Assembly: GCA_011051825.1 (NCBI GenBank)
Contig: DRKH01000517.1
Location: 1 to 5,322, forward strand
Length of the DNA stretch: 5,322 bases
Origin: Desulfobulbus sp.
GTDB taxonomy: Bacteria; Desulfobacterota; Desulfobulbia; Desulfobulbales; Desulfobulbaceae
Direction: 5' to 3'
The position numbers were made by a program, and so were the translations under genes. Below, one piece after another: positions 1 to 5,322 of the stretch (position 1 is the first letter of the stretch; each line of letters starts with the position of its first letter). The notes below the pieces were generated by a model. The model saw only the letters and a list, made by a program, of their open reading frames with translations. It was not told the DNA's origin and searched no databases.

Positions 1-1458
1 GGGTTGTTTGTCCAGGTACTGTTCAAGGCGAGAAAACTCGTCAATCCATTGGTGAAAGGGCGCAAAAGATCCTGATTTTAACAGAATGGAATTGACGATG
101 GCCGCCCACGCAAGAAGAAGCCCGGTCGTCTCGTGCTGATCCGCAAACTGTTGATATGCCTGCTCAAGCATTTGAGTGCTGTTGACGGGATCAAGAAAGA
201 TGCGGCAGGTGCCAAGCCAGTACAGGAGCCAGGGTGAATTTTTCGTTATCTCCGTAGGGATTTTTTCAATCCATTCCATGAGCGGGCGGAGGCGCCCCTC
301 GGCAACAAGTACCGGCGCATGCTCAAGAACAAGGTTAATCAGATCAGACCAGCTGCCGGCGCTGATAAACAGAGAGGCGGCCTCCTCGATTTCACCGGAA
401 TCCTTAAGCAGAAGTGCAGCCCGGCCGAGAAGCTGCTGCCGTTGTTCTTCAGAGATGCTCTGCTCTGCCAGGGAAAGGAGAAATTCTCTGAACAGGGGAT
501 GATACTGGTAGCTGCTTTTTTTCCCCGGTCTTCTGGAAACAAAATAATTACGTCTGTTCAGCGTCAGAAGAATCTGAGCGGCATTGTCAAGGCCGGAAAT
601 GGCCTTTGCCATGGATATGGTCATCTGCGGCAGGAAAGATGTCCGTAAAAGGAAATCTTTGGTTTTTTGATCCTGATGGTCGATGATTTCGGCCGCAAAA
701 TACTGAAAGATATCTTCTTTTGGCTCATGCGTGAGCATGAAATCACGAGATGGCACAAGTTCCATGCCGGCCTCCAGTAACAACAGACCGGCGACCCAAC
801 CCGCTGCCTGATCATGCAGCAACGCCACCCGGTCTTCCGACGTCCGTCCAAGCATGGCAAGAATACCCGCTGACTCATTGCGGCTCAGTTGAAGGTCGTT
901 CCAGGTAATGGTGCCGATCTTTCCATTAAGTTGCAGACGAATAAATGTGGCCGGCAGGGTATTTCTGCTAATGAAAACGAGCTGAATTCCAGGCGGAAGA
1001 TCGCCGATAATTGCGCCGAGGATTGTGTGTATCACCGAATCTTCCTGAAGCTCCTGGTAATTGTCGAACACCAGCATGACCGGTGCGGTGAACTGCGCAC
1101 AGAGCTGTTCGAAATACCAGCGGGTAAAACTTAACGGGTTCTCATAATATTCAACGGTAAATGGCGGTACGGATATTCTTTTCGCCGCCGCCGGTTCCGC
1201 TCCTTTAGCAAGATAGTAAAAAAATGTTGAGGGATCACTGTCCTCCGCATCTATCTGGTACCAGATACAGGCAAGCTTTTTTTGTTCTATATAGCTGGAG
1301 ATAAGGGCGGTTTTGCCTGAGCCGGGAGGACCGGAAATCCAGAGTGCTGGCTTATTCCGCAGTTGGTCAAGCAGGCCATACAGACGGGCGCGGGGAAAGA
1401 TACCGCTGCAGAGTGGCCGGGTAACTTTGGTGGGTGCGGGTACGGCACTGCCTGACAT
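1..1458 (-). CDS. MalT/LuxR-like STAND ATPase transcriptional regulator (N-terminal part, truncated by window edge)
   Basis: An uninterrupted minus-strand frame of 486 codons starts at the ATG complementary to 1456-1458 and is still open at base 1, so the C-terminus is missing. Residues 43-50 (GPPGSGKT) form a Walker A motif. VMLVFDNYQEL (127-137) is the Walker B strand, and LVFISR (160-165) matches the sensor strand seen after it in MalT. GWVAGLLLLEAG (220-231) and HPLFREFLL (320-328) are hallmark MalT/LuxR-STAND helical motifs. The segment WYQIDAEDSDPSTFFYYL (66-83) resembles a subgroup of these regulators that I recall as often carrying a C-terminal BTAD region. From about residue 340 the sequence is helical and TPR-like. 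In the family, ATP and an inducer drive oligomerisation and transcription activation; the output HTH is usually C-terminal and would lie outside this window. The start is supported by AGGAG seven bases upstream. The gene is divergent from the PEP-CTERM/FG-GAP pair. The inducer and target genes cannot be read from the sequence. Confidence 0.9.
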   Translation of the reverse strand, partial: MSGSAVPAPTKVTRPLCSGIFPRARLYGLLDQLRNKPALWISGPPGSGKTALISSYIEQKKLACIWYQIDAEDSDPSTFFYYLAKGAEPAAAKRISVPPFTVEYYENPLSFTRWYFEQLCAQFTAPVMLVFDNYQELQEDSVIHTILGAIIGDLPPGIQLVFISRNTLPATFIRLQLNGKIGTITWNDLQLSRNESAGILAMLGRTSEDRVALLHDQAAGWVAGLLLLEAGMELVPSRDFMLTHEPKEDIFQYFAAEIIDHQDQKTKDFLLRTSFLPQMTISMAKAISGLDNAAQILLTLNRRNYFVSRRPGKKSSYQYHPLFREFLLSLAEQSISEEQRQQLLGRAALLLKDSGEIEEAASLFISAGSWSDLINLVLEHAPVLVAEGRLRPLMEWIEKIPTEITKNSPWLLYWLGTCRIFLDPVNSTQMLEQAYQQFADQHETTGLLLAWAAIVNSILLKSGSFAPFHQWIDEFSRLEQYLDKQP

Positions 1459-1465
1459 GGAGGGG

Positions 1466-1470
1466 CTCCT
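1466..1470 (-). promoter_or_regulatory. Ribosome binding site of the STAND regulator
   Basis: The minus strand reads AGGAG here, seven bases before the ATG at 1458. It supports that start over any internal methionine, and the next in-frame ATG lies well inside the ATPase domain. Confidence 0.7.
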
Positions 1471-1569
1471 GATTATTGTTTTCTCATTGAACAAGCACTG
1501 CAGACATAAGAGTAATTTGAAGAAATGATAAATGAAAAAATATCTTAAAAAAACAGAAATTTCACCCTT

Positions 1570-1590
1570 TTTGTGACCTATCTGTGACCT
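1570..1590 (+). promoter_or_regulatory. Candidate operator: direct repeat with 11-bp period
   Basis: TTTGTGACCT (1570-1579) is followed by TCTGTGACCT (1581-1590). The two 10-mers differ at one base and start 11 bp apart, so both copies face the same side of the helix. That spacing is typical of OmpR/PhoB-type response regulators and other factors that bind as head-to-tail dimers. A weak -10-like TATCTT (1600-1605) begins 10 bp after the second copy, so the repeat would cover the -35 position, as in class II activated promoters. The binding protein is unknown; the divergent STAND regulator is one candidate. Confidence 0.45.
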
Positions 1591-1599
1591 GAGGCGGTG

Positions 1600-1605
1600 T
1601 ATCTT
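1600..1605 (+). promoter_or_regulatory. Tentative -10 element of the PEP-CTERM/FG-GAP operon
   Basis: TATCTT matches four of six bases of TATAAT and lies 36 bp before the start codon. No recognisable -35 lies 17 bp upstream, where the direct repeat sits instead. TAAACT at 1611-1616 is an equally weak alternative. Confidence 0.2.
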
Positions 1606-1628
1606 TGCAATAAACTTCTAATTTAAAA

Positions 1629-1635
1629 AAGGAGG
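1629..1635 (+). promoter_or_regulatory. Ribosome binding site of the PEP-CTERM gene
   Basis: AAGGAGG ends five bases before the ATG at 1641, a near-perfect Shine-Dalgarno. Another ATG at 1636 touches the motif but is in a different frame and too close to it, so 1641 is the start. Confidence 0.85.
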
Positions 1636-1640
1636 ATGTT

Positions 1641-2612
1641 ATGCAACTTAGCAAACGGATTTGTATGACCTTAGCAATTCTTGCCGGCTTTTTTCTTTTC
1701 ATAAGTGTTGCCGATTCGGCAACCATTACAACTTCGGCAGAGTACCATATTGCTGCCGACATCTCATCAAATGGAGTTGTGCTGATTCCGCCACAAAATG
1801 AATCAGATCCTCAATCCGGTTCAGGCGTGATCTCTTCCGAGGTAACTTTCGGTGATTATACCGGTTGGGGAAGTCCTGGCTCACCCGGCAATGAAGCATA
1901 CGCAAAAGCTACAGGTAGGGATGATAATTATATCGCAGCCACTGCCTCATATTTGGGCTACCGTGGATATAACACCACCGAAACCATTGCAAATGTGTTG
2001 TGGGAAAGTGAAGTTGTCACCTCGTCATCCGGTGACCAGTTCTGGAATTTCAACATTCCAGCAGGAGGGCTTGGACTCACAGATAATGTTGGTATAGATG
2101 CATCTATGCCCATAGCCGACATGCCCACGGCCGAGTATGATTTTTCAATATTAGTTAACAATATAGAACAATTGTCGATGGGGGCCACCTACAAAGGTGG
2201 CGAACTTGGTCAAGATTATTCAGACGACAGGGGCCAGGATAGACTTGACCCAATATTTTCCTATGATTCGGATTACAATTTCTGGGGCCCTGCCTATTTA
2301 GCATCGTATGACTCGTATTCAGGTTCCATCCCTCTTGGTGTTTATGATGCCGGCGAAGCTATTAACGTTACAATGATGTTGACCGTGAAAGCCTCAGGTT
2401 GTGCATATGAAACTGGGGCTTTTGCCTATTTCGGTGATCCGGGTGATCTGTCCGGTGGCGGCATAAATGGTATCTCCGGCGAGCTGCATTCCGGCTCTCC
2501 AGCCAACCCTGTACCCGAACCGTCCTCTATGCTGCTGTTCGGCGCCGGACTGGTTGGGATTGCCGGTACACGGTTGAAGAAGGAAAAGGAAAAAAGACTC
2601 AAAATAGAATAA
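1641..2612 (+). CDS. Exported PEP-CTERM sorting-domain protein
   Basis: The 323-aa product begins with an N-terminal signal peptide: basic residues K5 and R6, a hydrophobic core at about 9-23, and likely cleavage around residues 24-27. It ends in a textbook PEP-CTERM tail: VPEP at 291-294, a hydrophobic segment at 295-309 (SSMLLFGAGLVGIAG), then a basic cluster at 311-319. Proteins of this class cross the inner membrane by Sec and are recognised and cut by an exosortase, often encoded elsewhere with exopolysaccharide genes; they end up in the surface or extracellular matrix. The body (about 28-290) is rich in Gly, Asp, Ser and Tyr, low in charge clusters, has one cysteine (C254), and looks beta-rich. 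I recognise no enzyme or binding domain in it, so its own function is unknown. The gene has a strong ribosome site and is followed after 10 bp by the FG-GAP gene, so the two are very probably cotranscribed. The exosortase itself is not in the window. Confidence 0.92.
   Translation: MQLSKRICMTLAILAGFFLFISVADSATITTSAEYHIAADISSNGVVLIPPQNESDPQSGSGVISSEVTFGDYTGWGSPGSPGNEAYAKATGRDDNYIAATASYLGYRGYNTTETIANVLWESEVVTSSSGDQFWNFNIPAGGLGLTDNVGIDASMPIADMPTAEYDFSILVNNIEQLSMGATYKGGELGQDYSDDRGQDRLDPIFSYDSDYNFWGPAYLASYDSYSGSIPLGVYDAGEAINVTMMLTVKASGCAYETGAFAYFGDPGDLSGGGINGISGELHSGSPANPVPEPSSMLLFGAGLVGIAGTRLKKEKEKRLKIE
2511..2597 (+). other. PEP-CTERM exosortase sorting signal (coding segment)
   Basis: This codes residues 291-319 of the preceding protein: the VPEP recognition motif, a transmembrane stretch and a terminal Arg/Lys cluster. 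The three-part layout and its position at the extreme C-terminus are diagnostic of the family. The charged tail, mixed with glutamates, runs slightly longer than the usual short basic ending. Confidence 0.92.
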
Positions 2613-2620
2613 GGGAGGAG
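2613..2620 (+). promoter_or_regulatory. Ribosome binding site of the FG-GAP gene, in the 10-bp gap
   Basis: GGGAGGAG fills most of the space between the stop codon at 2610-2612 and the ATG at 2623. The very short gap with its own Shine-Dalgarno points to an operon. Confidence 0.8.
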
Positions 2621-2622
2621 AG

Positions 2623-5118
2623 ATGAAAAACAGATATGGTGTATTTAAAAACCTGGCCCTGTTTACATGTGCCCTGACATTTTGCTGTCTCCCAATGGGC
2701 ACCGTCCAGGCTCGCTCGATACCGGACATCCCGCTGGGCGGGCAATATGCTATTTCCAGAGCAATCGGTATGGGGCAGCCCGATTTCCATATCCGGCCAC
2801 AAAAAGGAGGCTCGCTGCTGAATAATACAGCCCAGCATTTTACGGCCAGTATTTTCGATAACGGAGGCCTTAAAATCAGAACCCGGGACCATCATATCGA
2901 GATGCGCCTGACCGAACTCGGCAACCAAAATCAACCTTTGCAATCGCAACCCGCACATGCCAAAGGTTCGGCCAATGAGCTCACCTATGATCACGGTCTG
3001 TTCAGCCAGTGGTTCATCAACGGGCCCATGGGATTACAGCAGGGATTCACCTTGAATCAACGACCGGCCCGTGATGATCCGGACAGGCTGGTTCTCGCCC
3101 TGGAACTGGAGAGTGACCTGAAACCATATCGGACGGCCGACGGCCGCGGAATCGACTTTGCCACCGAAGACGGAAAGGTGGTCTTCAGGTATTCCGGGCT
3201 GATGGTGACGGATGCCGGTGGCCGTCAACTGGGTGCGTACATGGAAACCGCCCCCCGGCAAATCCGTCTTGTGATCAACGATACAGATGCCCGCTATCCG
3301 GTTGTGGTGGATCCGGTGTTCCAACAGGCCAAGCTCACGGCCAGTGACGGGGCAGCCGGTGATCTTTTCGGCAGGTCTGTTGCGGTTGATGGACAGACCA
3401 TCGTTGTTGGTGCTCCAAGTGGAGGCGCACATGGCACAGCATATGTTTTTCAAAAAACAGGTATTAACTGGACGAGCATGACCCAGACCGCTCAACTGAC
3501 CGCAAGCGACGGCAGTTCAGGTGATTATTTCGGATCTTCCGTAGCGATCGAGAAGAATACAATTATTGTTGGTGCCGATTCCGCCGTTTCAAGCGGTTCG
3601 ACCCGGCCCGGAGCCGCCTATGTCTTTATCAAGCCCGTCACCGGCTGGACCGATATGACCCAGACCGCAAAACTCCGGCCGCAAAGCGGGGAGGACGAGG
3701 ACCGGTTCGGCGGCGCCGTTGCTGTTGCCGGTGACACTGTTGTTGTCGGTGCTGACGGAACAAATACCGGCGGAACTGTTAACCAGGGAACAGCATACGT
3801 TTTTGTCAGACCGGGTGCCGGCTGGACGAATATGACCCAGACCGCGCAACTGACCGCCGATGACGGGGCGGCACATGATGCCTTTGGTTATTCCGTCCAT
3901 ATCTACAAAAACACGATTGTTGTCGGGGCACCGGGGGACCAGAATAACCAGGGTTCGGTATATGTATTCTTAAAGCCGCAGGCCGGCTGGAACGACATGA
4001 CCCAGAATGCAAAGCTCATGGCCAGTGATGGAGCGGCAGATGACAACCTGGGAACTTCGGTCCGCATAAACAGGGATACCATTGTTGCCGGGGCGCCTGG
4101 ATTTCACACTCCAGGGAAAACGGATCTCGGAGCAGCCTATGTCTTTGTCAAACCCGGCACCGATTGGGTCGACATGACGGAAACCGCGCAGCTCAAGGCC
4201 GGCGACGTCATGATCGGGGATAAATTTGGCCGGTCTGTTGCCGTGGAGGACAACACAATCATTGTCGGCTCACCTTATCATAACTATTCCGGCACAACGA
4301 GTAGTGGTCAGCAGTTTGTTACCTTCAACATGGGTGCAATGTATGCCTTTACCCGACCCCGTTCCGGCTGGCATGACATGAGCGCAAAGGCATTGATGAT
4401 CGCCGGTGACGGTGCCAGGGATGACAGTCTTGGCTGGTCGGTTGATATTTCGGGAGAAACCGTGGTCGGCGGCGCTGCCTGGCACGATATCGGAACAAAC
4501 GATAACCAGGGAGCGGCCTATATTTTCAATTTTAAAAAAGATAACCCCTGGCCGAAATTTATGTCCGCCGTCACTGCAAAAATCGGCCGTATAGTTGCGG
4601 GCAACAAGAAGGCAGGTCATCCGACCTCGGGCGACACTACCACCCACCGACTTTTCATCGGCAGTTTTGACCTGCTTTTTTCCAACGATGTCATACCGCA
4701 CTTCCTGGAAGACGCCATATCGTTCTGCTATATTGAGGTGCCGGTCCTCGGAGGTGTCGCGCCGTTGCACTGTTCTTCTGCCAAGCTGACCTATGACGCG
4801 ACTGAAGACAACGGAGGAACACGAATTCGAAGAAAGGGTTCGGTGACCTTCAACCCGACCGGGACCTGTAACAAATTCAAGTACAGCTGCACGGTGCAAC
4901 CCCGGGGAACAGGCAGTGAAACTTTCTGGCAATGGTACAAACAAGGCACTTCATGGGTCATTGTTCCGGGAATGCCTGTGACCATGCCGATACAATGGTC
5001 TGACATGCCGATCTATTTCAAAAACATAGATCTCATTAACGGTGGCTGCAGCACCGTCGAGGCATCGACATCAACAGGTTCGGTAACCTGGCACTTATGC
5101 CTTGTGCATCGCCCGTGA
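2623..5118 (+). CDS. Exported seven-repeat FG-GAP beta-propeller protein with unassigned N- and cysteine-bearing C-terminal domains
   Basis: The 831-aa product has a signal peptide (basic start, hydrophobic core about 10-25, likely VQA|RS cleavage at 30/31), so it should act outside the cytoplasm. Residues 31-235 form a domain I cannot name; it ends in YPVVVDP (225-231), a junction I recall from other bacterial FG-GAP proteins. Residues 236-643 hold seven consecutive FG-GAP repeats (FG-GAP_2 type) starting at 236, 290, 349, 408, 463, 522 and 590. Each runs A-(K/Q)-L...D-G..., F/L-G-x-(S/A)-V, (T)-(I/V)-V-G-(A/S)-P/D, then A-Y-V-F and usually W-x-x-M-T-(Q/E). Seven is the blade number of integrin-alpha propellers, which serve in protein or glycan binding. 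Residues 644-831 form a further domain with six cysteines and no membrane anchor, PEP-CTERM tail or autotransporter end. It most likely binds a surface or matrix partner, perhaps the PEP-CTERM protein encoded just upstream; that partnership is inferred from gene order. No catalytic motif is visible. Confidence 0.9.
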   Translation: MKNRYGVFKNLALFTCALTFCCLPMGTVQARSIPDIPLGGQYAISRAIGMGQPDFHIRPQKGGSLLNNTAQHFTASIFDNGGLKIRTRDHHIEMRLTELGNQNQPLQSQPAHAKGSANELTYDHGLFSQWFINGPMGLQQGFTLNQRPARDDPDRLVLALELESDLKPYRTADGRGIDFATEDGKVVFRYSGLMVTDAGGRQLGAYMETAPRQIRLVINDTDARYPVVVDPVFQQAKLTASDGAAGDLFGRSVAVDGQTIVVGAPSGGAHGTAYVFQKTGINWTSMTQTAQLTASDGSSGDYFGSSVAIEKNTIIVGADSAVSSGSTRPGAAYVFIKPVTGWTDMTQTAKLRPQSGEDEDRFGGAVAVAGDTVVVGADGTNTGGTVNQGTAYVFVRPGAGWTNMTQTAQLTADDGAAHDAFGYSVHIYKNTIVVGAPGDQNNQGSVYVFLKPQAGWNDMTQNAKLMASDGAADDNLGTSVRINRDTIVAGAPGFHTPGKTDLGAAYVFVKPGTDWVDMTETAQLKAGDVMIGDKFGRSVAVEDNTIIVGSPYHNYSGTTSSGQQFVTFNMGAMYAFTRPRSGWHDMSAKALMIAGDGARDDSLGWSVDISGETVVGGAAWHDIGTNDNQGAAYIFNFKKDNPWPKFMSAVTAKIGRIVAGNKKAGHPTSGDTTTHRLFIGSFDLLFSNDVIPHFLEDAISFCYIEVPVLGGVAPLHCSSAKLTYDATEDNGGTRIRRKGSVTFNPTGTCNKFKYSCTVQPRGTGSETFWQWYKQGTSWVIVPGMPVTMPIQWSDMPIYFKNIDLINGGCSTVEASTSTGSVTWHLCLVHRP
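3328..4551 (+). repeat. Array of seven FG-GAP repeats (propeller blades)
   Basis: This encodes residues 236-643. Blade lengths are 54, 59, 59, 55, 59, 68 and about 54 residues. The FG motif is kept in blades 1-4 and 6 and is LG in blades 5 (476-477) and 7 (603-604). The GAP motif reads GAP in 1, 4 and 5, GAD in 2 and 3, GSP in 6 and GAA in 7. Blade 6 carries an insertion of roughly ten residues around 556-570. Similarity also shows in the DNA: ATGACCCAGACCGC occurs exactly at 3478-3491, 3655-3668 and 3832-3845 (177 bp apart each time), with a close copy at 3997-4010. Confidence 0.9.
4552..5115 (+). other. Cysteine-bearing C-terminal domain of the FG-GAP protein (coding segment)
   Basis: This encodes residues 644-831. 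It contains C702, C717, C749, C756, C809 and C826, while the predicted mature protein before it (31-701) has none. The even number and the exported location suggest up to three disulfides, possibly C749-C756 as a short loop. The content is beta-like, with many Thr, Ser, Gly and aromatic residues. I do not recognise the fold or family. Confidence 0.6.
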
Positions 5119-5236
5119 TGGACCGGGTTGGAGGCACGAGGGGAGGGAAAAATCTCGGTACGTTTTTCTTATTCCTTTGTCTGTCATTGGGGCATGATTT
5201 CGTACACGCGATAAATTAGTGGATCGTGGTTGGAGG
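5119..5236. other. Intergenic region after the FG-GAP gene
   Basis: This region lies between the convergent ends of the FG-GAP gene and the right-edge toxin-like frame. It has a purine-rich stretch (about 5131-5152) and a T-run (5163-5167), but only short imperfect stems around them, so no terminator is called. The small minus-strand frame at 5184-5285 reaches into it. Confidence 0.5.
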
Positions 5237-5285
5237 CTAACGCTTCATTAATTTCTTCCTGATCCAGCTTGGATTTCGTCGACAA
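5184..5285 (-). other. Small minus-strand reading frame overlapping the toxin-like end
   Basis: Read from a possible TTG start (complement of 5283-5285), this frame gives 33 residues, including KLDQEEINEALASNHDP and LIYRVYEIMPQ, before TGA. The composition looks like real protein (helix with alternating acidic and hydrophobic residues), but there is no ATG or GTG and no clear Shine-Dalgarno. An in-frame stop lies just upstream. It overlaps the toxin-like frame by about 49 bp. It may be a short leaderless gene, a relic of a frameshifted gene, or chance. Confidence 0.2.
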
Positions 5286-5322
5286 TCAAGTACTGCCATC
5301 ACAAGTACTGTGTCTTCGTCTA
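5237..5322 (-). CDS. C-terminal end of a probable RelE/ParE-family toxin (5' part outside window)
   Basis: The minus strand reads DEDTVLVMAVLDCRRNP then SWIRKKLMKR and a TAG stop (complement of 5237-5239). The pattern V-x-V-x-A-V-x-x-x-x-R-x-P-x-x-W followed by basic residues is what I know from the last strand and tail of ParE/RelE-superfamily toxins, where a His usually sits at the position that is Asp here (the D of VLDC). Such proteins are about 90-105 aa, so roughly 70 residues and any upstream antitoxin gene would lie beyond the right edge. With only about 28 residues visible, this is a pattern-based call. It could also be a decayed remnant. Confidence 0.45.
   Translation of the reverse strand, partial: DEDTVLVMAVLDCRRNPSWIRKKLMKR
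5287..5310. repeat. Short direct repeat with 15-bp period
   Basis: CAAGTACTG occurs at 5287-5295 and again at 5302-5310. Each copy contains the palindrome AGTACT. The period is a multiple of three, so in the toxin-like minus-strand frame it encodes two similar Val-Leu steps (TVLV and AVLD). It is near the window edge, so further copies cannot be excluded. Confidence 0.4.

Larger units (their letters stand above)
1459..1640. other. Divergent intergenic region, AT-rich
   Basis: This 182-bp region separates the two divergent genes and must hold both promoters. The part from about 1510 to 1560 is strongly AT-rich with A-runs. The part nearer the plus-strand gene contains a direct repeat (annotated separately). 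I see no good sigma-70 -35/-10 pair in either direction, which would fit activator-dependent promoters, but this is only a visual judgement. Confidence 0.6.

Noticed and set aside
176..1134. Several plus-strand open frames of 80-110 codons at the left end
   Set aside because: All are antisense to the continuous STAND ATPase frame, whose Walker and MalT motifs are clear.
1593..1609. Possible sigma-54 (-24/-12) promoter, attractive because some PEP-CTERM genes are RpoN-controlled
   Set aside because: TTGCA is present at 1605-1609, but the nearest upstream GG pairs give spacings of 9 or 12 bases to the GC instead of the required 10, and no TGGCAC match is present.
2623..2715. Lipoprotein signal in the FG-GAP protein because of cysteines at 16, 21 and 22
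   Set aside because: The residues before them (LFTC, LTFC) do not fit the lipobox, which needs a small residue at -1, and a good signal peptidase I site (VQA) follows.
3034..3495. A 153-codon minus-strand open frame
   Set aside because: It is antisense to the FG-GAP protein across the junction of the N-terminal domain and blade 1, with no family features.
3478..4010. Regularly spaced 14-mers resembling a CRISPR or satellite array
   Set aside because: They are codons of the conserved blade linker (MTQTA) in an intact reading frame, with coding sequence between them that is itself repetitive.
4270..4944. A 224-codon minus-strand open frame inside the FG-GAP gene
   Set aside because: It lies wholly opposite a strongly supported coding region, has no ribosome site or recognisable motif, and its sequence is the expected shadow of GC-rich third positions.
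5122..5170. Rho-independent terminator after the FG-GAP gene
   Set aside because: ACCGGG (5122-5127) can pair with CTCGGT (5154-5159) only with a wobble and a 26-base loop, and the alternative CGAG/CTCG stem has four pairs. The T-run at 5163 is not directly after a strong hairpin.

Overview
The window looks like chromosomal DNA of a Gram-negative bacterium that makes PEP-CTERM (exosortase-sorted) proteins. The combination of a MalT-like STAND regulator, a PEP-CTERM protein and an FG-GAP propeller protein suggests a delta-proteobacterium / Desulfobacterota or a similar environmental proteobacterium. This assignment is inferred from gene content alone; no rRNA or other marker gene is present.

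Layout. Positions 1-1458 (minus strand) hold the N-terminal 486 codons of a large MalT/LuxR-type STAND ATPase regulator, with its C-terminus beyond the left edge. Positions 1459-1640 are an AT-rich divergent intergenic region. It contains a direct repeat with a period of 11 bp (one helical turn) facing the plus-strand genes. Positions 1641-2612 (plus) encode a secreted PEP-CTERM protein of 323 aa. Only 10 bp later, positions 2623-5118 (plus) encode an 831-aa exported protein. It has an N-terminal unassigned domain, seven FG-GAP repeats that should form a complete integrin-alpha-like beta-propeller, and a C-terminal domain that carries all six cysteines of the predicted mature protein. Positions 5119-5236 show no convincing gene or terminator. 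The last ~86 bp (minus) read as the C-terminal end of a RelE/ParE-type toxin, overlapped by a small unexplained reading frame.

How the parts may work together. The two plus-strand genes look like one transcription unit exporting two partner proteins: one that exosortase would process at the inner membrane for sorting to the surface or matrix, and one soluble, propeller-based protein with no anchor of its own. The divergent ATP-dependent regulator is a natural candidate to control them, but its DNA-binding part is not in the window, so this link rests on position only. No complete, clearly new defence or mobile system is visible. The most interesting items are the bicistron, the unrecognised cysteine-bearing C-terminal domain and the direct repeat in the promoter region.
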